Shown: positions 53,117-62,707, counted from the stretch's first letter. The stretch: DNA of 64,000 nt from Pandoraea sputorum (GCF_000814845.2 NZ_CP010431.2:1364001-1428000); one strand, 5' to 3'. Numbers and translations are program-made. The notes: generated by a model from the sequence alone, not told the origin.

Positions 53117-54682
53117 CTAAAGCATCTCGCGCAGCTTGAAGCGCTGGACTTTGCCCGTGGCGGTCTTCGGAAGATCGTCGACGAACACCAACTCGCGAGG
53201 ATATTTGTGCGGCGCGAGGCGCGCCTTGACGAAGGCTTTCAACTCGGTCGCCATGGCGTCCGTGGCGACCAGCCCCGGCTTGAGGACGACGAACGCCTGC
53301 GTCTTCGTCAGGCCGTTGTCGTCGCGTCCCACGACCCCCGCCTCCAGCACTGCGTCGTGCTGCATCAGCACCATCTCGACTTCGATGGGGGAGACGTATT
53401 GGCCGCTGACCTTGAGCATATCGTCACTGCGTCCCGCATAGACGTAATACCCATTGGGCAGACGCTGGTACTTGTCGCCGCTCTTGAGCCAGTCGCCGAG
53501 AAATGTCGAGCGCGACTTCTCGCGGTTGCACCAGTACATGAGTGCGGCGCTCGGCCCCTTGATGTACAGATCGCCGATTTCGCCGTCGGGCACCGGCTGA
53601 CCGTTCTCGTCGCGCAACTCCACCGCGTAGCCGGGCACCGGCTCGCCGGTCGTGCCATAGGCGACCTGGCCCGCACGGTTCGACAGGAAGATGTGCAGCA
53701 TTTCGGTCGAGCCGATGCCGTCCAGAATCTCCGCACCGAAGTGCGCGGTGAAGCGCTCTCCGATCTCACGCGGCAGCGCTTCACCTGCGGACGTGCACAG
53801 GCGCAGCGCCACGTCGGCGCGTGCGGGTAGATGGGGCGAAGCGAGCAGTGTGGCGTAGAGCGTCGGCACCCCATAGAAGATCGTCGGCCGATGCTCGCGC
53901 AGCCGCTTCGCGACCGCTTCGGCCGTGGGGCGCTCCGCCATCAACACGATGGTTGCGCCGACCGACAGCGGGAACGTCAGCCCGTTACCGAGGCCGTACG
54001 CGAAGAACAGTTTGGCCGCAGAGAACACGACATCGTCCTCGCGAATGCCGAGCACGTTGCGTCCGTAAGTCTCTGCCGTCCAGTAAAGATTGGCGTGCGT
54101 GTGCACCGTGCCCTTGGGCTTGCCGGTCGAGCCCGACGAGTACAGCCAGAACGCGATGTCGTCGCCAGCCGTGTCGACGGGCAGTGCGCTGGGTGGGCCA
54201 TCCAGAAGTGCGTCGAATGTCGGCAACGCGCCGTCGTCCCTGGTCGCAATCGGTTGCGAGACGATGCACGGCGGCGGCGATCCCGTCTCGGCGACCTTAT
54301 CGAGGGCAGTCTGCACCGTCGGCATCAGCGCGCCTGAAGCGATCACGAGTTGCGCCTTGCTATGCAAGATCATGTACGCGTAGTCGTCGGCCGTAAGCAG
54401 CGTGTTCACCACGACAGGTACTACGCCCGCATAGAGCGCGCCAAGAAACGCGATGGGCAGATCGATGGTGTCTAGCATGACGAGCAGAATGCGCTCTTCG
54501 CGATGTACGCCCGCGCGCGTGAGGCCGGTGGCGAAGCGTCGGCTTTGCTCGGCCAGTTCGCCATAGGTCAGCGCGCGCGTGTCGTCGAGATATGCAGTCT
54601 TGGCAGCGCGCTCGCGGTTGAGCGCCTCCAGATGCGCAGCGAAGTTGAAGTTCGCTGGCGGTGGGGTGAGTACGGCTTCCAT
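53117..54682 (-). CDS. bclA: Benzoate-CoA ligase
   Basis: The 521-residue protein has AMP-forming ligase motifs: P-loop YSSGSTGKPKG (near residue 180), GIGSTEMLHIF (near 320) and the C-terminal catalytic Lys in PKTATGKVQR (near 510). The N-terminal FNFAAHLEALN is typical of the benzoate/aryl-CoA ligase family. It forms benzoyl-CoA from benzoate, ATP and CoA in the cytoplasm, the first step of the box pathway. It may have its own promoter, as 203 bp and a terminator-like hairpin separate it from boxD. Confidence 0.93.
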   Translation of the reverse strand: MEAVLTPPPANFNFAAHLEALNRERAAKTAYLDDTRALTYGELAEQSRRFATGLTRAGVHREERILLVMLDTIDLPIAFLGALYAGVVPVVVNTLLTADDYAYMILHSKAQLVIASGALMPTVQTALDKVAETGSPPPCIVSQPIATRDDGALPTFDALLDGPPSALPVDTAGDDIAFWLYSSGSTGKPKGTVHTHANLYWTAETYGRNVLGIREDDVVFSAAKLFFAYGLGNGLTFPLSVGATIVLMAERPTAEAVAKRLREHRPTIFYGVPTLYATLLASPHLPARADVALRLCTSAGEALPREIGERFTAHFGAEILDGIGSTEMLHIFLSNRAGQVAYGTTGEPVPGYAVELRDENGQPVPDGEIGDLYIKGPSAALMYWCNREKSRSTFLGDWLKSGDKYQRLPNGYYVYAGRSDDMLKVSGQYVSPIEVEMVLMQHDAVLEAGVVGRDDNGLTKTQAFVVLKPGLVATDAMATELKAFVKARLAPHKYPRELVFVDDLPKTATGKVQRFKLREML

Positions 54683-54829
54683 GTTGCCTCCGGTGGATCA
54701 CCACACGGCACAGCGCACTCCAACGGGCGCGGCACGCGTGGCGTGAGTTCTATTCAGCGCTCTGACGGCGCCTCTTTGAATCACCTTGACTACGACGGCT
54801 TGCGACTTCTACGGCTGGCGTAAAACGGT

Positions 54830-54860
54830 GCCGATGGCGCAGGCTGTGCCCGCCATCGGC
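54830..54860 (-). terminator. Hairpin between boxD and bclA
   Basis: GCCGATGGCG (54830-54839) and CGCCATCGGC (54851-54860), a 10-bp stem; on the minus strand TTTTAC follows. It may partly end the boxD transcript. Confidence 0.5.
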
Positions 54861-54885
54861 TCAACGCTGCGACATCGTTGCGACG

Positions 54886-56475
54886 TTATGACGTCGGCAG
54901 TTCGACGGCGTCCTGCGTCAGCGCTTCGACGAGGGCGGCAGGCCCCTGTACGGCCGAGCGCACTTGATAGAAGCGCAGCGCGCGCAGGCCACCGAGTTCT
55001 TCGCCGCCACCGGCGCGACCCGGGCCACCGTGCAGCGACTGCGGCATGACGTTGCCGTGCCCCGTTTGCGTCTTGGCCACCGACGGATCGACGGCATGAA
55101 CGCGACCATGCGCGTCGGCCAGCGCAAGCGCGGGCGCGCGCATGGCGACGGCGTCGTTGCTGTACAGCGAAACGACCAGCGATCCCTGACCGCGCTTGGC
55201 GAGCATGACGGCTTCGTCGATATCGCGATAGCCGACGAGCGTTGCCACTGGACCGAAGACTTCGGTGTCGTGCACGCGCTTGCCTGCCGCACCATCGCGC
55301 AGACCCAGCAGCACTGGCGCGACACAGGCGCTATTCACATTGGCATCGACAAAGACAGCGTCGCGATTCCCGTCGTAAAGCGTTTCCGCTTCGGCCTGCA
55401 AATGCGCGATGCCGTCGAGCACCGCGCGCTTTTGTGCAGCACTCACGAGCGAACCCATCTTCACGGTCTCGTTGCGCGGGTTGCCGACGACTGTCTTCGC
55501 CAGTCGCTCGGCAATGGCGGTGGCCGCCGCGTCGAAATGCTCGACCGGCACCATCGCGCGACGAATCGCCGTGCACTTCTGCCCGGACTTGACCGTCATC
55601 TCACGCGCCACTTCGCGCACGAACTGATCGAAGGCGGCGGTGCCCGGTGCGGCGTCCGGCAAAAGGATGGCGCTGTTCAGACTGTCGGCTTCCACGTTGA
55701 TGCGCGCGGAGCGTTCGGTGAAGGCGGGATGTGCGCGCAACGTGGCGGCGGTGTCCGCCGAGCCGGTGAACGAGACCACATCGAACGGTCCGATGCGATC
55801 GAGCAGACCGGCGGCGCTGCCGCAGATCACCGACAGGCTGCCCGGCGGCAGAATGCCTGCGGCGACCACATCGGCCACCATGCGTTGCGTGAGCCATGCG
55901 GTCGACGTCGCCGGTTTGACGATGACGGGCACACCGGCGAGCAGCGCACCTGCCGCCTTCTCCCAGAGACCCCACGAGGGGAAGTTGAAGGCGTTGATAA
56001 AGAGGGCGACGCCCGGCGTCGGACGGAAGACGTGACGCACGGCAAACGACGCGTCTTTGGCGAGCGGTACGGTCGCGCCGTCGAGCAACGTGTGCGCGTC
56101 GCCCAGCGACGCACCTAGTTTTGCGTAGGTCGACAGCGTGTAAATCGCACCGTCGATGTCGACAGCGGAGTCGGTGGCGACCGTGCCCGAGTTGGCCGTG
56201 GCGATGGCGTAGTAGTCGTCGCGATTCGCCTGCAACGTGGCGACGATCTGCGAGAGACGCTGCGCCCGTTCGCCGTACGACAGCGCACGCAGCGCGGGGC
56301 CAGCCGTGTCGCGCGCGAAGGCGAATGCGGCGTCGAGATCGAGACCGGCGCTCGAGACGAAGGCGAGCGTGTCGCCCGTCACGGGATCGGTCAGCGCGGT
56401 GCGCTCGCCGTCACCGGCCACCCATCGGCCAGCGACATAGTTTTCCAGCAAGGCAGGGGTACTCATATCCATCAA
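54886..56475 (-). CDS. boxD: 3,4-Dehydroadipyl-CoA semialdehyde dehydrogenase
   Basis: This 529-residue aldehyde dehydrogenase starts MMDMSTPALLENYVAGRW and has NAFNFPSWGLWEKAAGALLAG (near residue 150) and the catalytic Cys in SGQKCTAIRRAM (near 300). This sequence type (FTGSADTAATLR, ARINVEADSLN) is the BoxD group, which oxidises 3,4-dehydroadipyl-CoA semialdehyde with NADP+. A similar family includes the ALDH of PaaZ. It is the second minus-strand gene of the box cluster. Confidence 0.93.
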   Translation of the reverse strand: MMDMSTPALLENYVAGRWVAGDGERTALTDPVTGDTLAFVSSAGLDLDAAFAFARDTAGPALRALSYGERAQRLSQIVATLQANRDDYYAIATANSGTVATDSAVDIDGAIYTLSTYAKLGASLGDAHTLLDGATVPLAKDASFAVRHVFRPTPGVALFINAFNFPSWGLWEKAAGALLAGVPVIVKPATSTAWLTQRMVADVVAAGILPPGSLSVICGSAAGLLDRIGPFDVVSFTGSADTAATLRAHPAFTERSARINVEADSLNSAILLPDAAPGTAAFDQFVREVAREMTVKSGQKCTAIRRAMVPVEHFDAAATAIAERLAKTVVGNPRNETVKMGSLVSAAQKRAVLDGIAHLQAEAETLYDGNRDAVFVDANVNSACVAPVLLGLRDGAAGKRVHDTEVFGPVATLVGYRDIDEAVMLAKRGQGSLVVSLYSNDAVAMRAPALALADAHGRVHAVDPSVAKTQTGHGNVMPQSLHGGPGRAGGGEELGGLRALRFYQVRSAVQGPAALVEALTQDAVELPTS

Positions 56476-56514
56476 CCGAAATGAATCAAGCAGGGAAGCC
56501 GGGGCGCGCCGGTC

Positions 56515-56985
56515 TCAGGCGCTGCGCGTAAATTCGATAGCGCCTTCGGGCAGCAGGTACAGCACGAGGGCACGGCCGCTCGCGACCGTCGGCCGATGCG
56601 CGGTGCCCGGGCCGTACACGCACCAGCCAGCGGGATGTCCGTCGAACGTCGCGCCCGGCGTGAGCGGCATGATCAGATCGATTTCGCCATTGGGGTGCAC
56701 GTGGTGCGGTCCGGCCAGATCGGCCATGTCGACGACGTCCACGGAAAAGCCGTGCGTGTCGGGCGTGGGCTTGATGACGCGCCCATACCGAATGCCGCCG
56801 CCTTCGCGATTGCACAGCCACCCCTCGGCCACGCCGGTGCGGCAGGCGTCGATGAGGGCTTCGTAACCTGGGGAGCCCGCGCCGTAGTTGGTGTTGAGCC
56901 AGTCGGCAAGCGAGCTGTCTAGAGGGCGGCCGTCGAGCTGACGTGTCACGTCGGCGATCAGCGCCTGAAATTGGGGCACATCCAT
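56515..56985 (-). CDS. DUF4863 family cupin protein (4-hydroxylaminobenzoate lyase-like)
   Basis: The protein has 156 residues from ATG 56985 (AGGAG upstream). A cupin-like barrel is suggested by HHVHPNGEIDLIMPL (near residue 95) and YGPGTAHRPTV (near 127), with histidines placed as metal ligands. DUF4863 includes PnbB, 4-hydroxylaminobenzoate lyase of nitrobenzoate catabolism. It is first in the boxD-side transcript and shares a divergent promoter region with boxR, so a role in aromatic-acid degradation is likely, but its reaction is not established. Confidence 0.78.
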   Translation of the reverse strand: MDVPQFQALIADVTRQLDGRPLDSSLADWLNTNYGAGSPGYEALIDACRTGVAEGWLCNREGGGIRYGRVIKPTPDTHGFSVDVVDMADLAGPHHVHPNGEIDLIMPLTPGATFDGHPAGWCVYGPGTAHRPTVASGRALVLYLLPEGAIEFTRSA

Positions 56986-57034
56986 CCATGTCTCCTGGGG
57001 ACGTCGTGTTTGCTTTTTTACCGACGCATGGTGA

Positions 57035-57063
57035 AAATTAGAGCATGCAAATTTGACTGTCAA
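57035..57063 (-). promoter_or_regulatory. Sigma70 promoter for the boxD-side genes
   Basis: On the minus strand TTGACA (57063-57058), a 17-bp spacer, and TAATTT (57040-57035). The -35 lies within the palindrome TTGACTGTCAA (57053-57063), which also supplies a TTGACT on the plus strand toward boxR, so the two directions may compete. Confidence 0.7.
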
Positions 57064-57103
57064 GCAATATATTACATGTTACCTGCTTCGAGGATCTCAT
57101 CCG

Positions 57104-58018
57104 ATGAATAAGAGTGCGCAAGCCGATGGGGTGCCGACGGCGCGAGGCGCCGGCGAGAAAGACCCGTTCCTGGTCGCACTGGGCGAGCGGGTTCGCACGC
57201 TGCGCGCCCGCCGCGGCCTGACCCGTAAGGCGCTGGCGTTGGATGCCGGAGTCTCCGAGCGTCACGTCGCCAATCTTGAGTCGGGCGTGGGGAACGCCTC
57301 CGTGCTGTTCCTGCGTCAGCTCGCACAGGCACTAAATTGCACATTGGCCGAAATCGTGGGCGACGAAACCACGTCTTCCGCCGAGTGGCTGCTGATTCGC
57401 GAGATCCTGCACGGGCGCGACGGCGAGGCGCTGACCCGCGCGCGTCAGGCGTTGAGCGAACTCTTTGCGGGCAGCGAGCGAGACCCCGACCGGCGTGGGC
57501 GCATCGCACTGATCGGCCTGCGCGGCGCAGGCAAGTCGACGCTGGGCCGTATGCTTGCCGACGACATGCACGTCCCGTTCGTCGAACTCAATCGCGTGAT
57601 CGAACAACTGGCGGGCTGCCCGCCGTCGGAGATCTATTCGCTGTATGGCGCGAGCGCCTACCGTCGCTACGAGCTGCGCGCGCTGGAAGCCGTGGTGGCC
57701 GAGCATCCGCGTGCCGTGATCGCTTCGCCCGGCGGTATCGTCAGCGACGCCGCCACGTTCAATTTCCTGCTGACCCACTGCTATACGGTGTGGCTGCAAG
57801 CGTCGCCCGAGGAGCACATGAAGCGCGTGGTGGCACAGGGCGACCTGCGGCCGATGTCGGGCAATGCGGAAGCGATGGACGACCTCAAGCGCATTCTGGC
57901 TGGGCGCCAGGACTTCTACGCCAAGGCCGACATGAGCTTCGACACCGGCGGAAGGGCGCTCGCGGATGCTTATCTGCAACTGCGCGGACGCCTCGCAGTG
58001 CAGTTGTCATCCGATTGA
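57104..58018 (+). CDS. boxR: Transcriptional regulator of the box pathway
   Basis: The 304-residue protein has the BoxR two-domain layout. The N-terminal HTH is LGERVRTLRARRGLTRKALALDAGVSERHVANLE (residues ~25-58), linked to a C-terminal shikimate-kinase-like domain with Walker A GLRGAGKSTLG (near residue 141). In Azoarcus BoxR, benzoyl-CoA binds this second domain and releases the repressor from TGCA-N6-TGCA. Start ATG 57104 has GAGGA upstream. It is divergent from the DUF4863/boxD side and upstream of boxCBA. Confidence 0.94.
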   Translation: MNKSAQADGVPTARGAGEKDPFLVALGERVRTLRARRGLTRKALALDAGVSERHVANLESGVGNASVLFLRQLAQALNCTLAEIVGDETTSSAEWLLIREILHGRDGEALTRARQALSELFAGSERDPDRRGRIALIGLRGAGKSTLGRMLADDMHVPFVELNRVIEQLAGCPPSEIYSLYGASAYRRYELRALEAVVAEHPRAVIASPGGIVSDAATFNFLLTHCYTVWLQASPEEHMKRVVAQGDLRPMSGNAEAMDDLKRILAGRQDFYAKADMSFDTGGRALADAYLQLRGRLAVQLSSD

Positions 58019-58063
58019 TCGGATGTATTCTGCAAAATAATTCATTTTTATTTGGGTAAGCGG

Positions 58064-58092
58064 TTGACGGTGGGTTTGTGCTGCACTATATT
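58064..58092 (+). promoter_or_regulatory. Sigma70 promoter of boxCBA
   Basis: TTGACG (58064-58069), 17-bp spacer, TATATT (58087-58092), 39 bp before the boxC start. Near-consensus and overlapped by the BoxR operator. Confidence 0.8.
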
Positions 58093-58095
58093 GCA
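58082..58095. promoter_or_regulatory. BoxR operator
   Basis: TGCACTATATTGCA matches the published BoxR consensus TGCA-N6-TGCA exactly and covers the -10 box, so bound BoxR would exclude RNA polymerase. Confidence 0.85.
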
Positions 58096-58130
58096 ATTCA
58101 ACAAGATCATTATTCGAGTTGGAGGCAATC

Positions 58131-59786
58131 ATGTTCGGCAAACCCCACGTCGACTACCGTACGGACCCCACGCAGTACAAGCACTGGAAGCTGACCTTCG
58201 ACGGCGCAGTGGCCACGCTCGCCATCGACATCGCGGAAGACGGCGGTATTCGCGAGGGCTATAAGCTCAAGCTCAATTCGTACGATCTGGGCGTGGATAT
58301 CGAACTGCACGATGCCGTCCAGCGCATCCGGTTCGAACATCCGGAAGTGAAGACGGTGGTGGTCACGAGCGCCAAGGACCGTGTGTTCTGCTCGGGAGCG
58401 AACATCTTCATGCTGGGCCTCTCCTCGCATGCGTGGAAGGTCAACTTCTGCAAATTCACCAACGAAACACGTAACGGCCTCGAAGACTCCAGCCGTCATT
58501 CGGGCCTGAAGTTTATTGCCGCCGTGAACGGCGCCTGCGCTGGCGGCGGTTACGAGCTGGCACTGGCATGCGACGAGATCTATCTGGTGGACGACCGCTC
58601 GTCGTCGGTTGCGCTGCCGGAAGTGCCGCTGCTGGGCGTGTTGCCGGGCACTGGCGGCCTGACGCGTCTGACGGATAAGCGCCATGTGCGCAACGACCGC
58701 GCCGACATCTTCTGCACCATCGTGGAAGGCATTCGCGGCGAGCGCGCCAAGCAATGGCGTCTGGTCGACGAAGTGGTCAAGCCCGCGCAGTTCGCGCAGG
58801 CCGTGGCTGCGCGTGCGCAGGAACTGGCGCAGGACAGCCATCGACCGGGCGGCAAGGGCGTGACGCTCACGCGCATCGAGCGCACCGATGAGCCGGACGC
58901 CATCCGTTACGAATTCGTCGAAGTGGAAATCGACCGCACCAATCGCACCGCAAGCCTGACCGTGAAGGCGCCGAAGTCTGCGCCGCCGAGCGACATCGCC
59001 GGTATCGAAGCGGCAGGCGTCAACTGGTGGCCGCTGAAGATGGCGCGCGAACTCGACGACGCGATTCTCAACCTGCGCACCAACGAACTCGACATCGGTA
59101 CGTGGCTGTTGCGCACCGAAGGCGACGCAAAACATGTGCTGGCCGCCGATGCGTCGCTGCTCGCGCACCAGGATCACTGGTTCGTGCGTGAAACCCTCGG
59201 CATGCTGCGCCGCACGTTCGCCCGTATCGATGTGTCGTCGCGCTCGCTGTTTGCGCTGATCGAGCCGGATTCGTGCTTCACCGGCACGCTCGCCGAATTC
59301 GCCTTCGCCGCCGACCGCACGTATATGGCCGCGCTCCCGGCAAGCGAGGAAGACGAACCGGCCATCACGCTAAGCGAGGTCAACTTCGGCCTGCTGCCGA
59401 TGGTCACCGATCAGTCGCGTCTCGCACGCCGTTTCTACGAAGACGCCGCCGAGCTGGACGCCGTGCGCGCCACCATCGGCCGTCCGGTGCGTCCGGACGA
59501 AGCCGAGCGCCTGGGGCTGGTCACGGCCGCCGTCGACGATCTCGACTGGCCGGACGAAATTCGCATCGCCATCGAAGAGCGCGCGGCGATGTCGCCCGAT
59601 GCGCTCACCGGCATGGAAGCCAACCTGCGCTTTAACGGTAAGGAGACGATGAACACGCGCATCTTCGGCCGTCTGTCGGCGTGGCAGAACTGGATTTTCA
59701 TTCGTCCGAACGCAGTGGGCGAGAAGGGCGCGCTCAAGGTCTACGGCAAGGGTAACAAGGCGCAGTTCGATCTGAACCGCGTCTGA
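58131..59786 (+). CDS. boxC: 2,3-Epoxybenzoyl-CoA dihydrolase (benzoyl-CoA-dihydrodiol lyase)
   Basis: The 551-residue protein matches BoxC in length. ATG 58131 has GGAGG upstream. It has a crotonase-like core with CSGANIFMLG (near residue 88) and AAVNGACAGGGYELALA (near 128), the oxyanion region, and a second crotonase-like half (IEPDSCFTGTLAEFAFAADR near 380). It hydrolyses the ring epoxide with loss of formate, giving 3,4-dehydroadipyl-CoA semialdehyde. It is first of boxCBA. Confidence 0.95.
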   Translation: MFGKPHVDYRTDPTQYKHWKLTFDGAVATLAIDIAEDGGIREGYKLKLNSYDLGVDIELHDAVQRIRFEHPEVKTVVVTSAKDRVFCSGANIFMLGLSSHAWKVNFCKFTNETRNGLEDSSRHSGLKFIAAVNGACAGGGYELALACDEIYLVDDRSSSVALPEVPLLGVLPGTGGLTRLTDKRHVRNDRADIFCTIVEGIRGERAKQWRLVDEVVKPAQFAQAVAARAQELAQDSHRPGGKGVTLTRIERTDEPDAIRYEFVEVEIDRTNRTASLTVKAPKSAPPSDIAGIEAAGVNWWPLKMARELDDAILNLRTNELDIGTWLLRTEGDAKHVLAADASLLAHQDHWFVRETLGMLRRTFARIDVSSRSLFALIEPDSCFTGTLAEFAFAADRTYMAALPASEEDEPAITLSEVNFGLLPMVTDQSRLARRFYEDAAELDAVRATIGRPVRPDEAERLGLVTAAVDDLDWPDEIRIAIEERAAMSPDALTGMEANLRFNGKETMNTRIFGRLSAWQNWIFIRPNAVGEKGALKVYGKGNKAQFDLNRV

Positions 59787-59873
59787 CGAATTCGTAGGGG
59801 GGGGCGGCAGTCGCCCGCCCGGACCCGATCAAACGTTTCCATAGAACACGTACGAGACACGAGGATTCCCACG

Positions 59874-61301
59874 ATGGCTTCGATCAACTACAGCGAGAAG
59901 ATCCCCAACAACGTCAACCTGTCGGACGACCGCACGCTGCAACGCGCGCTCGAACAATGGCAGCCGAACTTTCTGTCCTGGTGGGGCGACATGGGGCCGG
60001 AAGGCTCGCATGGTTTCGACGTCTATCTGCGCACGGCCGTGAGCGTCGATCCGAGCGGCTGGGCGCACTTCGATCACGTGAAGATGCCGGACTATCGCTG
60101 GGGCATCTTCCTCACGCCGGGCGAGTCGGATCGCAAGATCCACTTCGGCGAGCACAAGGGCGAAGCCGCGTGGCAGGATGTCCCGGGCGAGCATCGCGCG
60201 AACCTGCGCCGCATTATCGTCACGCAGGGGGACACGGAACCGGCGTCGGTGGAACAGCAGCGTCACCTCGGGCTGACCGCACCGTCGATGTACGACCTGC
60301 GCAATCTGTTCCAGGTGAATGTGGAAGAAGGCCGTCACCTGTGGGCGATGGTCTACCTGCTGCATCGCTACTTCGGTCGCGACGGCCGTGAAGAAGCCGA
60401 AGCGCTGCTCGGACGCCGCTCGGGCGACGAGGACAATCCCCGCATTCTCGGTGCGTTCAACGAGAAGACGCCGGACTGGCTCGCGTTCTACATGTTCACG
60501 TACTTCACCGATCGTGACGGCAAGTTCCAGTTGTCCGCACTGGCCGAGTCGGGTTTCGACCCGCTGGCCCGCACCACCAAGTTCATGCTCACCGAAGAAG
60601 CGCACCACATGTTCGTGGGCGAGTCGGGCGTCTCGCGTGTGATTGCCCGCACGGCGCAGGTGATGAACGAACTGAAGACGGACGACGTCTCGAAGCTGCG
60701 CGCGGCAGGCGTCATAGATCTGCCGACCATCCAGCGCTACATCAACTTCCACTACTCCGTGACGATCGATCTGTTCGGCGCGGACCAGTCGTCGAACGCG
60801 GCGATCTTCTATAGCTCGGGCCTTAAGGGTCGCTATGAAGAGAGCAAGCGCGACGACGATCATCAACTGAACGGTCAGATGTACCGTCTGCTCGATGTCG
60901 ACAACGGCAAGCTCGTGGAGCGCGAAGTGCCGATGCTCAACGCGATGAACGAAGTGCTGCGCGACGACTACATCAAGGATTCGGTCGCCGGTGTGAATCG
61001 CTGGAACAAGGTGCTGGAGAAGGCCGGTATCGACTTCCGTCTGACGGTGCCGCACAAGGCGTTCAATCGTCAGATCGGTACGTTCGCGGGCGTGCGCGTG
61101 TCGCCGGACGGTCGTGTTGTGAGCGAGACGGAATGGGCCGCACATGAGCGCGAATGGCTGCCGACGTCGGAAGACCGTGCGTATGTGGCGTCGCTCATGG
61201 GCCGTGTGACCGAGCCGGGCAAGTTCGCCAACTGGATTGCGCCGCCTCCGTTGGGCATCAATCGTCAGCCCATCGATTTCGAGTACGTGCGTTTCAACTA
61301 A
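59874..61301 (+). CDS. boxB: Benzoyl-CoA 2,3-epoxidase, oxygenase subunit
   Basis: The 475-residue protein matches BoxB. It has diiron carboxylate motifs EEGRH (near residue 151) and EEAHHMFVGE (near 241), with QWQPNFLSWWGDMGPEG at the start typical of BoxB. It inserts one O2-derived oxygen into benzoyl-CoA at C2-C3, with electrons from BoxA. It is 87 bp after boxC and 57 bp before boxA. Confidence 0.95.
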   Translation: MASINYSEKIPNNVNLSDDRTLQRALEQWQPNFLSWWGDMGPEGSHGFDVYLRTAVSVDPSGWAHFDHVKMPDYRWGIFLTPGESDRKIHFGEHKGEAAWQDVPGEHRANLRRIIVTQGDTEPASVEQQRHLGLTAPSMYDLRNLFQVNVEEGRHLWAMVYLLHRYFGRDGREEAEALLGRRSGDEDNPRILGAFNEKTPDWLAFYMFTYFTDRDGKFQLSALAESGFDPLARTTKFMLTEEAHHMFVGESGVSRVIARTAQVMNELKTDDVSKLRAAGVIDLPTIQRYINFHYSVTIDLFGADQSSNAAIFYSSGLKGRYEESKRDDDHQLNGQMYRLLDVDNGKLVEREVPMLNAMNEVLRDDYIKDSVAGVNRWNKVLEKAGIDFRLTVPHKAFNRQIGTFAGVRVSPDGRVVSETEWAAHEREWLPTSEDRAYVASLMGRVTEPGKFANWIAPPPLGINRQPIDFEYVRFN

Positions 61302-61358
61302 GTCATTGCCCAGTTATTGGAAAGGCCGCAAGAGCCATCCCCACAAGGAGACAGCATC

Positions 61359-62624
61359 ATGAACGGCCCCGTTCCGGTCGAAGTCCTGAAGCAGCATCTG
61401 ATCGATCCGGAGATCTGCATTCGCTGCAACACTTGCGAGGAGACGTGTCCGATCGACGCGATCACGCATGACGAGAACAACTACGTCGTGCGCGCGGACA
61501 CGTGCAATGGGTGCATGGCGTGTATCTCGCCGTGCCCGACGGGGGCCATCGACAACTGGCGCGACGTGCTCAGAGCCGAGGCCTATGCTGTCGACGACCA
61601 GCTCACGTGGGACGAACTGCCCGTGCAGGATGACGCGCTTGCCGGGCAGGGCACGATTGGCGAGGCGTCGGAGGGCGCGGCGGGTGGTGCGTCCGGTGCC
61701 TCGGCCGATTCGTCGGAGCCCGTCATCGGCGGCTCGGATCTGGTGCGCGGCTCGGTCGTGCCGCCCTGGTCCGCCGCGAAGCCGTACGTCAACCTCTATA
61801 ACCACAAGGCCCCGGTGCAGGCCACCGTGGTCGGCAACTATCGCGTGACGGACGCGAGTACCGAGAGCGATATCCATCACATCGTGCTCGACTTCGGCAA
61901 GCAACCGTTCCCGGTGCTCGAAGGGCAGTCCATCGGCATCATCCCTCCGGGCACGACGGCGGACGGGCGTGCGCACCATGCGCGTCAGTATTCGATTGCG
62001 TCGCCGCGCGATGGGGAACGTCCGGGTTACAACAATCTGGCGCTCACGGTGAAGCGCGTGACGAAGGATCATCAGGGACAGGCCGTCGGTGGCGTGTGCT
62101 CGAACTATCTGTGCGACCTGAAGAAGGGCGACGTGGTCAACGTGATGGGGCCATTCGGCAGCACGTTCCTGATGCCGAACCACGCCGACTCGCATCTTCT
62201 GATGATCTGCACCGGCACGGGCGCGGCGCCGATGCGCGCGATGACCGAATACCGTCGTCGTCGCCGCATGAAGGGCGCGACCGGCAAGCTGATGCTGTTC
62301 TTCGGTGCGCGCACGCAGGGCGAGTTGCCGTACTTCGGTCCGCTGCTCAATCTGCCGAAGGATTTCATCGATACCAATCTCGCGTTCTCTCGCACGCCGG
62401 GAAGCCCCAAGCGTTACGTGCAGGATGCGATGCGCGAGCGTGCGGCCGATGTGGCGGCGTTGCTGCGGCACGAGCATACGTACATCTATGTCTGCGGGCT
62501 GAAGGGGATGGAGGACGGTGTGCTCCAGGTGTTGCAGACCATCGCCGGTGAGGCCGGTCTCGACTGGCAGACGCTCTGGCAGCGGATGAAGACGGAAGGG
62601 CGTCTGCATCTGGAAACTTATTGA
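61359..62624 (+). CDS. boxA: Benzoyl-CoA 2,3-epoxidase, reductase subunit
   Basis: The 421-residue protein matches BoxA. Two [4Fe-4S] motifs (CIRCNTCEETCP near residue 23 and CNGCMACISPCP near 50) are followed by a low-complexity Ala/Gly/Ser linker (near 105), then an FAD domain (RQYSIASP near 210) and NADP-binding GTGAAPMRAM (near 286). It passes electrons from NADPH to BoxB. Start ATG 61359 has AAGGAGA upstream. A strong terminator follows. Confidence 0.95.
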   Translation: MNGPVPVEVLKQHLIDPEICIRCNTCEETCPIDAITHDENNYVVRADTCNGCMACISPCPTGAIDNWRDVLRAEAYAVDDQLTWDELPVQDDALAGQGTIGEASEGAAGGASGASADSSEPVIGGSDLVRGSVVPPWSAAKPYVNLYNHKAPVQATVVGNYRVTDASTESDIHHIVLDFGKQPFPVLEGQSIGIIPPGTTADGRAHHARQYSIASPRDGERPGYNNLALTVKRVTKDHQGQAVGGVCSNYLCDLKKGDVVNVMGPFGSTFLMPNHADSHLLMICTGTGAAPMRAMTEYRRRRRMKGATGKLMLFFGARTQGELPYFGPLLNLPKDFIDTNLAFSRTPGSPKRYVQDAMRERAADVAALLRHEHTYIYVCGLKGMEDGVLQVLQTIAGEAGLDWQTLWQRMKTEGRLHLETY

Positions 62625-62707
62625 CGACTCAGGCGCGCGGCGTTGCACCGCACTTCGCGAAGCGGAGGCCTCACGATTGACCGACGGCGTTTTGCGCCGA
62701 CTTAACA

